The notes: generated by a model not told the origin, from the letters alone. A stretch of 8,185 nucleotides of DNA from Candidatus Anaerobutyricum stercoripullorum (GCA_019114885.1 DXEQ01000135.1:1-8185); one strand, 5' to 3'. Shown: positions 1 to 6,665, counted from the first letter of the stretch. A program made the numbers and translations.

Positions 1-70
1 AAATGTGTTGAAAAGTAAAAAATGGAAATGAACAAGGTCTGTGAAAAAATAAAATTGAACGAAAAAATAA

Positions 71-99
71 TTGAACCAACTGAAAAACTGTGGTATAAT
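71..99 (+). promoter_or_regulatory. Sigma-A promoter of the HTH-aminotransferase gene
   Basis: The -35 box TTGAAC (71-76) and the -10 box TATAAT (94-99) are separated by 17 nt. A TG dinucleotide at 91-92 gives an extended -10. This is a near-consensus vegetative promoter, with transcription predicted to start near 105-107. The predicted start lies directly in front of the perfect palindrome at 109-134, so a protein bound there would cover the initial transcribed region. The predicted leader is about 75 nt to the start codon at 183. Confidence 0.8.
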
Positions 100-108
100 T
101 CCTTCAAT

Positions 109-134
109 TTAAGTTCAAAATATTTTGAACTTAA
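109..134. promoter_or_regulatory. Perfect 26-bp palindrome, candidate operator
   Basis: The arm TTAAGTTCAAAA (109-120) is followed by TA and the exact reverse-complement arm (123-134). The site lies a few bases downstream of the predicted transcription start. It contains the inverted half-sites GTTCAA (113-118) and TTGAAC (125-130). TTGAAC also occurs at 55-60 and 71-76, the latter being the -35 box. The downstream protein carries an XRE-type DNA-binding domain, and such regulators often bind palindromes at their own promoter, so an autoregulatory operator is the favoured reading. In RNA the same sequence would form an AU-rich hairpin near the 5' end, so a role in mRNA stability is the alternative. 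Confidence 0.6.
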
Positions 135-182
135 GCAGCAGTGTAAAGCTATGGTACGATGAATGTAGAAGGAGACGGGATT

Positions 183-1685
183 ATGACAGGAGAGACATTT
201 GCGGACCGGCTGCGGATGGCCATGGAGCAGCAGGGAAAGAAGCAGATTGATATCATCCATGATGCGGCCCTGCGGGGTGTGAAGATCGGAAAGAGTCACA
301 TCAGTCAGTATGTCAGCGGGAAAAATGTGCCGCGCGCGGAGATTCTGCATTGTCTGGCGCAGGTGCTGTACGTGGAGGAAGAGTGGCTGCGAAGCGGCAG
401 ACAGGAGAAAAGCCGGCAAGGCAGCGGCGAACCGCAGGAGGAGAAAAAAGAGAGTACAGGAGGAAGAGTGATGCGGGAGTTCAGAAAGTCAAATAAATTG
501 AACAATGTTTTATATGATGTGCGGGGTCCGGTGGTGGATGAGGCCGCGAGAATGGAAGAGGCAGGAACGCAGATTCTGAAATTGAACATCGGTAACCCGG
601 CGCCGTTTGGTTTCCGGACGCCGGACGAGGTGATCTATGATATGCGCCGGCAGCTGACGGAGTGCGAGGGATATTCCCCGGCCAACGGACTGTTCTCGGC
701 AAGAAAGGCTATCATGCAGTACGCGCAGCTCAGACAGATTCCCAATGTGACCATGGAAGATATCTATACGGGTAATGGTGTCAGTGAGCTGATAAATATC
801 TGTATGTCCGCGCTTCTGGATGACGGGGATGAGATTCTGATTCCGTCACCGGACTATCCGTTGTGGACGGCCTGCGCCACGCTGGCGGGAGGAACGGCAG
901 TCCACTATATCTGTGACGAGCAGTCGGACTGGTATCCGGATATGGCGGATATCCGCAGGAAGATCAACGACAGGACGAAGGCTATCGTCATCATCAATCC
1001 GAATAATCCGACCGGCGCTCTCTATCCGAGAGAGGTGCTGCAGCAGATCGTGGACATTGCCAGAGAGCACCAGCTGATCATTTTCTCCGATGAGATCTAC
1101 GACCGGCTTGTCATGGACGGGGAGGAGCATGTCTCCATCGCGTCGCTGGCGCCGGATCTGTTCTGCGTCACATACAGCGGTCTGTCCAAGTCTCATATGA
1201 TTGCGGGATTCCGCATTGGCTGGATGATCATGAGCGGGAATAAAAAGATGGCGAAGGATTATATGGAAGGAATCAAGATGCTCTCCAACATGCGTCTCTG
1301 TTCCAATGTTCCGGCGCAGTCCATCGTGCAGACGGCGCTGGGCGGCCACCAGAGTGTCAGGAGTTATGTGGTTCCGGGCGGCCGGATCCGGGAGCAGCGG
1401 GATTACATTTACAAGGCGCTCACGGATATTCCGGGTATCAGTGCCGTAAAGCCGAAGGCGGCCTTTTACATTTTTCCTAAAATTGATGTGAAGAAGTTCG
1501 GGATTGTGAATGACGAGCAGTTTGCTCTGGATCTGCTGCGCGACAAGAAGATCCTGCTCATCCACGGCGGCGGCTTCAACTGGAAGCAGCCGGACCACTT
1601 CCGCGTGGTCTTTCTGCCGCGGATTGAGGTGCTGAAAGAGTCGGTGGAAAAGATGGCGGACTTTTTCAGTTATTATCACCAGTAG
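183..1685 (+). CDS. alaA: XRE-family HTH / AlaA-type aminotransferase fusion
   Basis: This 500-residue protein joins two parts. Residues ~5-70 form an XRE/lambda-repressor-like helix-turn-helix, with SHISQYVSGKNVPR as the recognition-helix region. A hydrophilic linker spans ~71-96. Residues ~97-500 are a complete fold-type I PLP aminotransferase closely resembling E. coli AlaA, the glutamate-pyruvate aminotransferase (pyruvate + glutamate to alanine + 2-oxoglutarate). Visible motifs are KLNIGNPAPFGF, INPNNPTG (cofactor and substrate loop), SDEIYD (Asp to the PLP pyridine nitrogen), GLSK with the Schiff-base lysine at residue 336, and a C-terminal arginine in FRVV (474) for the substrate carboxylate. 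The start at 183 is chosen because AAGGAG (169-174) lies 8 nt upstream; an in-frame ATG at 159 has no good SD. A second SD/ATG at 458-473 could also give the bare 404-residue enzyme. The fold and family are clear; substrate and regulatory role are inferred. Confidence 0.9.
   Translation: MTGETFADRLRMAMEQQGKKQIDIIHDAALRGVKIGKSHISQYVSGKNVPRAEILHCLAQVLYVEEEWLRSGRQEKSRQGSGEPQEEKKESTGGRVMREFRKSNKLNNVLYDVRGPVVDEAARMEEAGTQILKLNIGNPAPFGFRTPDEVIYDMRRQLTECEGYSPANGLFSARKAIMQYAQLRQIPNVTMEDIYTGNGVSELINICMSALLDDGDEILIPSPDYPLWTACATLAGGTAVHYICDEQSDWYPDMADIRRKINDRTKAIVIINPNNPTGALYPREVLQQIVDIAREHQLIIFSDEIYDRLVMDGEEHVSIASLAPDLFCVTYSGLSKSHMIAGFRIGWMIMSGNKKMAKDYMEGIKMLSNMRLCSNVPAQSIVQTALGGHQSVRSYVVPGGRIREQRDYIYKALTDIPGISAVKPKAAFYIFPKIDVKKFGIVNDEQFALDLLRDKKILLIHGGGFNWKQPDHFRVVFLPRIEVLKESVEKMADFFSYYHQ
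458..473 (+). promoter_or_regulatory. Internal SD and ATG at the start of the aminotransferase domain
   Basis: AGGAGG (458-463) lies 7 nt before an in-frame ATG (471-473) inside the fusion gene. Translation from here would give 404 residues beginning MREFRKSNKLNNV. From memory, E. coli AlaA is 405 residues and begins MSPIEKSSKLENV, so the two N-termini align without offset. The site lies within the hydrophilic linker between the HTH and the enzyme. It may be a working second start, or a relic of a once separate gene that was joined to an upstream HTH gene. Confidence 0.6.
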
Positions 1686-1696
1686 AGAATCCAGCA

Positions 1697-2008
1697 CTAT
1701 TTGATGAACTGATCGATCGCTTTTTTGAACTGAGAGAGGGCCTCCGGGTCATCATGTTCAATGGCGTCCACGATACAGTGATCCAGATGATCCTTCAGGA
1801 TGATCTTGCCGGTGTTGGTGATGGCGGAACGGACGGCGGCAAGCTGAATCAGGACGTCGGAACAGTCCTGTCCGTTCTCCACCATCCGTTTCACGGATTC
1901 CAGATGCCCGATCGCCCGGGAAAGGCGGTTGATGACCGCCTTCGTCTGGGTGTGGGTATGACCGTGGGCTGTGTCATGAGTGTGCCCATGGGAATTCATA
2001 TCATGCAT
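1697..2008 (-). CDS. CsoR/RcnR-family metal-sensing repressor with His-rich N-terminus
   Basis: This 103-residue protein belongs to the all-helical CsoR/RcnR/FrmR family (DUF156), whose members repress DNA and release it on metal binding or thiol modification. The family core begins at about residue 22 (TKAVINRLSRAIGHLESVKRM). Cys49, His74 and Cys78 have the spacing of the Cys-His-Cys copper(I) triad of CsoR (25 then 4 residues), rather than the four-ligand RcnR nickel/cobalt set. Residues 1-19 hold seven histidines, a probable extra metal-binding tail. It is the second gene of an operon, starting 6 nt after the stop of the flavoprotein gene. Its likely SD, AGAGGA (2024-2019), overlaps the end of that gene. 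An in-frame ATG at 1999 is a weaker start. No copper ATPase or chaperone gene is next to it, so the metal is uncertain. Confidence 0.88.
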   Translation of the reverse strand: MHDMNSHGHTHDTAHGHTHTQTKAVINRLSRAIGHLESVKRMVENGQDCSDVLIQLAAVRSAITNTGKIILKDHLDHCIVDAIEHDDPEALSQFKKAIDQFIK

Positions 2009-2014
2009 GATCCA

Positions 2015-2722
2015 TCAGTCCTCTTCCTGATATTTTTTATCTACTTTATTATAGGAAGTGAAGTACGGAGCGAAGTCTTTCTCCTCCGGTTCCAGCTTAC
2101 GGATAAAATTGGTCCGGACCTTTTTCTCCGGCTGCGGAACGGCGAGACCTGCCTGCCGTCCTGCCTCGATGGACTTGAGCATCCAGGCCATGTTCCGGCC
2201 AAGAGTGCGCATGACCATCATGCCCTCTTTATCCTGTTCCACTTCCTGCGGTGTGTTGCCGAAGACCATGTTCCAGTAGGCGGACGGCACCACAGGCATG
2301 TTGCTGATGGTGAAATATTTGTTCAGCTGGTCCAGGGCGCCGATGGAGCCTCCCCGGCGGCAGCTGGCCACAGCGGCGCCCGGTTTGTATGGAAAACCCT
2401 TGCTGGAATAAAACATCCGGTCGAGGAAGGAGGTGATACCTCCGGCTGCGGAGGCGTAATGCACCGGCGTCCCCACGATCAGGCCGTCACACTGTTCCAT
2501 TCTGGCAATCGCCACATTGACGGCATCCTCGCCGAAAATACATTTGCCAAGCTTATTCTTGCGGCACATACCGCAGCCCATACAGCCGCGGACCGGCTCG
2601 AAGCCGATGTGGAGCCATTCGGTCTCAATGTCTTCCATGTGGAGCGTCTTTTCCACTTCCAGTAATGCCCGCCAGGTACATCCTTTCGCATGCGGGCTTC
2701 CATTTATCAGTAATACTTTCAT
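2015..2722 (-). CDS. Flavodoxin-fold NAD(P)H-dependent oxidoreductase, iron-sulfur flavoprotein type
   Basis: This 235-residue soluble protein belongs to the NADPH-dependent FMN reductase / flavodoxin-like superfamily. The N-terminal MKVLLINGSPHAKGCT is the first beta strand and the FMN phosphate loop, and GTPVHY (84-89) is a second flavin-contacting loop. Cys47, Cys50, Cys53 and Cys61 fit the compact CX2CX2CX4-7C pattern of iron-sulfur flavoproteins, so FMN plus a [4Fe-4S] cluster is plausible; the electron partner is unknown. The start at 2722 is chosen because AAAGGA (2736-2731) lies 8 nt upstream. An ATG 9 nt earlier (2731) overlaps that SD and would add only three residues. It is the first gene of an operon with the CsoR-family regulator. 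The C-terminal ~35 residues are highly charged. Confidence 0.85.
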   Translation of the reverse strand: MKVLLINGSPHAKGCTWRALLEVEKTLHMEDIETEWLHIGFEPVRGCMGCGMCRKNKLGKCIFGEDAVNVAIARMEQCDGLIVGTPVHYASAAGGITSFLDRMFYSSKGFPYKPGAAVASCRRGGSIGALDQLNKYFTISNMPVVPSAYWNMVFGNTPQEVEQDKEGMMVMRTLGRNMAWMLKSIEAGRQAGLAVPQPEKKVRTNFIRKLEPEEKDFAPYFTSYNKVDKKYQEED

Positions 2723-2812
2723 GTGAGTCATCCTTTCTGCCTATGAGAACAGACTTCTGTGTCCGCTGACGCGGATATATTCCGTTGCACATATGATGTA
2801 CTATTTTAAAAA

Positions 2813-2841
2813 AGTATAGCATGGATTGATGAAAATGTATA
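2813..2841 (-). promoter_or_regulatory. Candidate promoter of the flavoprotein-CsoR operon
   Basis: Read on the minus strand, TATACA (2841-2836) and TATACT (2818-2813) are separated by 17 nt, with a TG at 2821-2820 giving an extended -10. Transcription would start near 2806, leaving a leader of about 85 nt. Within that leader a short hairpin, TCCGC/GCGGA around a 4-nt loop (2762-2775), and a near-palindrome ACAGACTTCTGT (2749-2760) can be seen. Their role is unknown. The -35 match is only moderate. Confidence 0.5.
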
Positions 2842-2863
2842 CGAAAAAAGTATGAATCACCCT

Positions 2864-2891
2864 TGTTTTATTATGCAGTTATATATATACT
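2864..2891 (+). promoter_or_regulatory. Candidate promoter of pyruvate carboxylase gene
   Basis: TTGTTT (2864-2869) and TATACT (2886-2891) are 16 nt apart, giving a start near 2898 and a leader of about 65 nt. Its -35 box lies 22 bp from the -35 box of the divergent flavoprotein promoter, so one bound protein could affect both. The run of alternating T and A makes the exact -10 uncertain. Confidence 0.45.
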
Positions 2892-2963
2892 AGTAAAATA
2901 CAGGGGATATTTTTTTGTTCTGATGCAGAATAAAAGGGGTAGCAGTGAGGGAGGAACGATCAT

Positions 2964-5900
2964 ATGCATGTAATGGTACATAAATTTAAAAAGGTACTGG
3001 TGGCGAACCGTGGAGAGATCGCCATCCGTATTTTCCGGGCGCTGGAGGAACTAGGTATCGGTTCCATCGCGGTCTATTCCAAGGAGGACCGCTACGCGCT
3101 GTTCCGGTCCAAGGCGGATGAGGCGTACCCGCTGGACCCGGATAAGGGACCGGTGGACGCCTATCTGGATATCCAGACGATCATTCGGATCGCGAAAGAG
3201 AAGAAGGCGGACGCCATCCATCCGGGTTATGGATTTTTGTCGGAGTATCCGCCGTTTGCGGAAGCCTGCCGGAAGAACGGTATCGTTTTTATCGGCCCGA
3301 CTGTGGAAGCCATGAATATCATGGGAGATAAATTGTCCGCCAAACAGGCGGCTTATGACAGCAATGTGCCGATCATCAGCGGCAGTGATTTCATCCTGCC
3401 GGACGCGGCGGCAGCCATGGCGGAGGCGGACCGCATCGGTTATCCGGTGATGCTCAAGGCATCCAACGGTGGAGGCGGCCGGGGTATGCGCATCGTGGAG
3501 CGAAAGGAAGACATGGAGGAGGCCTTCGCCAAATCGGAAAATGAATCAAAAAGAGCGTTCGGAGAGTCCAAGCTGTTTTTGGAGAAATACCTGATTCATC
3601 CGAAGCATATCGAAGTACAGATTCTGGGAGACAATTACGGAAATATCGTACATTTATACGACCGGGACTGTTCCGTCCAGAAGAATAATCAGAAGGTGGT
3701 GGAGTTTGCCCCGGCGTGGACGATCTCCGAGGAGATCCGGAAGAAGATCATGGACAGCGCCAAGCGGCTGGCAAGGCGGGTGGGTTACACCAACGTGGGA
3801 ACCATGGAGTTTCTGGTGGATGAGGAACAGCATCCGTATTTTATCGAGATGAATCCGCGGATTCAGGTGGAGCATACGGTGACGGAGATGATCACGGGAA
3901 TCGATATCGTTATCTGCCAGATTCTGATCGCGGAGGGCTATCCGTTAAACAGCCCGGATATTCATATTTATTCGCAGAATGAGGTGAAATGTGTCGGCTA
4001 TTCCATTCAGGTCCGCATCACCACGGAGGACCCGTCCAATCATTTTCTGCCGGATCACGGCAAGATCGATCTGTACCGGTCCAGTGCGGGTAACGGAATC
4101 CGGCTTGACGGCGGGATTGCCTACGCGGGAGCCGTCATTAATTCCCATTATGACAGCCTGCTGGTGAAGCTGGTCTCCCATGACCGGACGTTCGCGGGAG
4201 CCATCCGCAAGTCTGTCCGCGCTTTGAAGGAGTTCCGGATCCACGGCGTGCAGACCAATATGACCTTCCTGATCAACCTGCTCAACCACAAGGTGTTCCA
4301 GGAAGGAAAGTGTTATACCACATTTATCAGCGAGACGCCGGAGCTGATCGAGATGCACAGCAAGCTGGACCGGACCACGAAGATTCTGGAGTTTCTTGCC
4401 AACAAGATGGTCAATGTCAATCCGGGACCGAAGCCGTATCTGGAAGACCGGCGTGTGCCTGTCATTGACACGGAAAAAGAGATCCGGGGCACGAGAGACG
4501 AGTTTCTGCGGCTGGGCGCCACAGAATTTACCCAGAAAGTATATCGGAGCAAGAAGCTCTATGTGACAGATACGACCATGCGGGACGCGCAGCAGTCGCT
4601 GCTGGCCACCCGTATGCGGACGAAGGAAGTGGCCGGCGCGGCCAGAGCCACGAATCTGTATTTGAAGGACGCCTTCTCCATCGAGGCATGGGGCGGCGCC
4701 ACATATGACACAGCTTACCGGTTCTTAAAGGAGTCGCCGTGGAAGCGGCTGGATCTTCTGCGGGAGAGGATGCCGAACGTGCTCATTCAGATGCTCCTGC
4801 GGGCTTCCAACGTGGTGGGCTACAGTCCGTATCCGGACAATGTGATCCGGAAGTTTATCAAGGTATCCAGCGATCACGGCGTGGATGTGTACCGCATCTT
4901 TGACAGCCTGAACTGGATGGAGAATATGAAGCTGCCGGTGGAAGAAGCCTTAAAGACCGGCAAGATTGTGGAGGGTGCCATCTGTTATACTGGGGATGTG
5001 CTGAACCCGAAGGAGACAACGTACACCATTGATTATTACTGCCGGAAGGCGGAGGAGCTGGTGGCCATGGGATGTCACTGTGTCGCCATCAAAGATATGG
5101 CGTCGCTCCTTAAGCCGTACGCGGCAAAGAAGCTGGTGGAGGCTTTGAAAGAGACTGTCCGCGTGCCGATTCATCTGCACACGCACGATACGGCCGGCAA
5201 CGGCATCGGAACCTATCTGATGGCGGCGGAGGCCGGGGTCGATATCGTGGACTGCGCCATCGGTTCCATGAGTTCCATGACCAGCCAGCCGTCTCTCAAT
5301 TCTCTGGTGGAAGCCCTGAAAGACACGCCGAGGGATACCCGGATCGATCCGGACGGCCTTCTCGTGCTGGATGAATACTATGCCCATGAGAGGAAGGTCT
5401 ATAAGGTATTTGAGAGCGGTATTGACGCGCCGGATACGGCCATCTACAAGTATGGTATGCCGGGCGGACAGTATTCCAACTTTTCCGCGCAGCTGAAAGA
5501 TATGGGCGTGGGTAATAATTTTAAAGAAATCCGCAGATTATATAAGGAGGCAGATGAACTTCTGGGCAACATCATCAAGGTGACGCCGACCTCCAAAGTG
5601 GTGGGTGATCTGGCCATCTTCATGCAGAGAAATAATCTCAGCAAGGAGACAATCTTCACGGATGGCCGGGAACTGTCCTATCCGGATTCCGTGGTGGAAT
5701 ATTTCCAGGAGATGCTGGGACAGCCGGAGAACGGTTTTCCGGAAGAATTTCAGCGTATTGTGCTGAAAGGAAGGCAGCCGGTGCAAGGCCGCCCGAGCGA
5801 GCAGCTGCCGGATGTGGATTTTGAGGAGATTGCCAGACATCTGAAAGAGAACTACTATATGGATACCATGGAAAAGCCGGAGGTCATGGAGCAGAAGGTC

Positions 5901-6536
5901 TTAAGTTACGCATTGTATCCGAGGGTGTATGAAGATTACTGCGAGCATTTCCAGGCATACAATGACGTGTCCAAACTGGAGAGCCATGTATATTTTTACG
6001 GGCTCAGGCCGGGCGAGGAGACGGTCATTCAGATGGAGGAAGGCAACGATATCCTCATCAAGTTCGTGCAGATGTCCGAGCCGGATGAGAAGGGGTACCG
6101 GACGCTCCAGTTTGAAGTCAACGGGTTCTACCGGGAGACCCGCGTCCTCGACAAACATTTTGAGGTCAAGGCGGATCGCCGTCTGAAGGTGGATCCGAAG
6201 AACCCTTGCCATCTGGGCGCTTCCATGCCGGGAACGATCTGTGACATCAAGATCCGGGAAGGCGATGTGGTGAAGAAGAACATGCCGCTCATGACCATCG
6301 AGGCCATGAAGATGGAGACGACCGTCACCTCCAGAGTATCCGGTATTGTGGATAAGATCTATGTGGCCGACGGCGACGAGGTCAATCAGGATGCGCTTCT
6401 GGTATCCTTCATTCTGGATGAGGAGGAGAGTAAAAACGTGACGCATCCGGAACTTCCTGAGATGGATCTGGCTACTTTGTATGAGGACGATCTGAAACCG
6501 GTCTCCTTTGACGTGGAGGAAGAGAAGGAAAATTAA
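2964..6536 (+). CDS. pyc: Pyruvate carboxylase (single-chain, biotin-dependent)
   Basis: This cytoplasmic 1190-residue enzyme carboxylates pyruvate to oxaloacetate using ATP and bicarbonate, the main anaplerotic route. The biotin carboxylase domain covers ~7-455, with KKVLVANRGEIA, the ATP-grasp glycine loop SNGGGGRGM (167-175), EMNPRIQVEHTVTE (295-308) and Arg351. The carboxyltransferase TIM barrel begins at ~530 (DTTMRDAQQS). Its expected metal ligands are Asp541, carbamylated Lys710 (AIKDMA) and His739/His741 (HLHTHDTAG), and Thr874 in KVTPTSK is the probable proton-transfer residue. The biotinyl domain has Lys1116 in EAMKMET. About 40 acidic residues follow this domain (1151-1190), making the chain slightly long for the family. 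The start at 2964 has GGAGG (2950-2954) 9 nt upstream; the ATG at 2973 is too far from it. The gene has its own promoter region and a terminator downstream. Confidence 0.98.
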   Translation: MHVMVHKFKKVLVANRGEIAIRIFRALEELGIGSIAVYSKEDRYALFRSKADEAYPLDPDKGPVDAYLDIQTIIRIAKEKKADAIHPGYGFLSEYPPFAEACRKNGIVFIGPTVEAMNIMGDKLSAKQAAYDSNVPIISGSDFILPDAAAAMAEADRIGYPVMLKASNGGGGRGMRIVERKEDMEEAFAKSENESKRAFGESKLFLEKYLIHPKHIEVQILGDNYGNIVHLYDRDCSVQKNNQKVVEFAPAWTISEEIRKKIMDSAKRLARRVGYTNVGTMEFLVDEEQHPYFIEMNPRIQVEHTVTEMITGIDIVICQILIAEGYPLNSPDIHIYSQNEVKCVGYSIQVRITTEDPSNHFLPDHGKIDLYRSSAGNGIRLDGGIAYAGAVINSHYDSLLVKLVSHDRTFAGAIRKSVRALKEFRIHGVQTNMTFLINLLNHKVFQEGKCYTTFISETPELIEMHSKLDRTTKILEFLANKMVNVNPGPKPYLEDRRVPVIDTEKEIRGTRDEFLRLGATEFTQKVYRSKKLYVTDTTMRDAQQSLLATRMRTKEVAGAARATNLYLKDAFSIEAWGGATYDTAYRFLKESPWKRLDLLRERMPNVLIQMLLRASNVVGYSPYPDNVIRKFIKVSSDHGVDVYRIFDSLNWMENMKLPVEEALKTGKIVEGAICYTGDVLNPKETTYTIDYYCRKAEELVAMGCHCVAIKDMASLLKPYAAKKLVEALKETVRVPIHLHTHDTAGNGIGTYLMAAEAGVDIVDCAIGSMSSMTSQPSLNSLVEALKDTPRDTRIDPDGLLVLDEYYAHERKVYKVFESGIDAPDTAIYKYGMPGGQYSNFSAQLKDMGVGNNFKEIRRLYKEADELLGNIIKVTPTSKVVGDLAIFMQRNNLSKETIFTDGRELSYPDSVVEYFQEMLGQPENGFPEEFQRIVLKGRQPVQGRPSEQLPDVDFEEIARHLKENYYMDTMEKPEVMEQKVLSYALYPRVYEDYCEHFQAYNDVSKLESHVYFYGLRPGEETVIQMEEGNDILIKFVQMSEPDEKGYRTLQFEVNGFYRETRVLDKHFEVKADRRLKVDPKNPCHLGASMPGTICDIKIREGDVVKKNMPLMTIEAMKMETTVTSRVSGIVDKIYVADGDEVNQDALLVSFILDEEESKNVTHPELPEMDLATLYEDDLKPVSFDVEEEKEN

Positions 6537-6569
6537 CTCTGAATACGTTCTGCGGCGGCTTTGTCTGTT

Positions 6570-6598
6570 TTGACGAAAGTACCCACTTGTGGTATGAT
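6570..6598 (+). promoter_or_regulatory. Sigma-A promoter of the aminopeptidase gene
   Basis: TTGACG (6570-6575) and TATGAT (6593-6598) are 17 nt apart, with a TG at 6590-6591 giving an extended -10. The predicted start is near 6605. The promoter lies just 33 nt after the pyruvate carboxylase stop codon and upstream of the intrinsic terminator at 6630-6665. RNA starting here must therefore pass that terminator to reach the aminopeptidase gene. Confidence 0.7.
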
Positions 6599-6629
6599 GA
6601 AGAACAGAAAAAGCCGGCGGCAGCAGGAG

Positions 6630-6665
6630 GAAAACGCCGATTTACCCGGCGTTTTCTTATTTTTG
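6630..6665 (+). terminator. Intrinsic terminator / possible attenuator
   Basis: GAAAACGCCG (6630-6639) pairs perfectly with CGGCGTTTTC (6647-6656) around a 7-nt loop, followed by TTATTTTTG. This is a standard rho-independent terminator for pyruvate carboxylase mRNA. It also lies inside the leader of the next gene, about 25 nt after that gene's predicted start. The upstream GCCGGCG (6613-6619) could pair with either arm (CGGCG with CGCCG 6635-6639, or GCCGG with CCGGC 6646-6650), a weak alternative fold. An orphan SD-like AGGAGG (6625-6630) abuts the stem and has no start codon at a usable distance. Confidence 0.85.

Noticed and set aside
151..162. Three-codon upstream frame ATG GTA CGA TGA overlapping the ATG at 159.
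   Set aside because: Too short and without an SD; probably chance.
159..182. Alternative start at 159, eight codons upstream of the chosen start of the fusion gene.
   Set aside because: No SD stands before 159, whereas AAGGAG lies 8 nt before the ATG at 183, and the eight extra residues add no domain sequence.
846..1697. Open frame of 283 codons on the - strand opposite the aminotransferase.
   Set aside because: Shadow of a strongly conserved enzyme gene. The product is Arg/His/Leu-rich without motifs, and no RBS supports it.
1754..2665. Long open frame (303 codons) on the + strand opposite the flavoprotein and CsoR genes.
   Set aside because: It is antisense to two genes with clear family motifs and good SD sites. 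Its product has no recognisable domain and a composition typical of a GC-rich shadow frame.
2861..2917. Imperfect CCCTTGTTTTA / TAAAATACAGGG pairing followed by a run of seven T, as a possible terminator before pyc.
   Set aside because: The stem is mismatched and AT-rich with a ~20-nt loop, and it would overlap the likely promoter; not a convincing terminator.
4581..4598. Gln543 in the pyruvate carboxylase motif RDAQQS where many enzymes have RDAHQS.
   Set aside because: As far as I recall, RDAQQS is common in pyruvate carboxylases of anaerobes, and the expected metal ligands (Asp541, Lys710, His739, His741) are all present.
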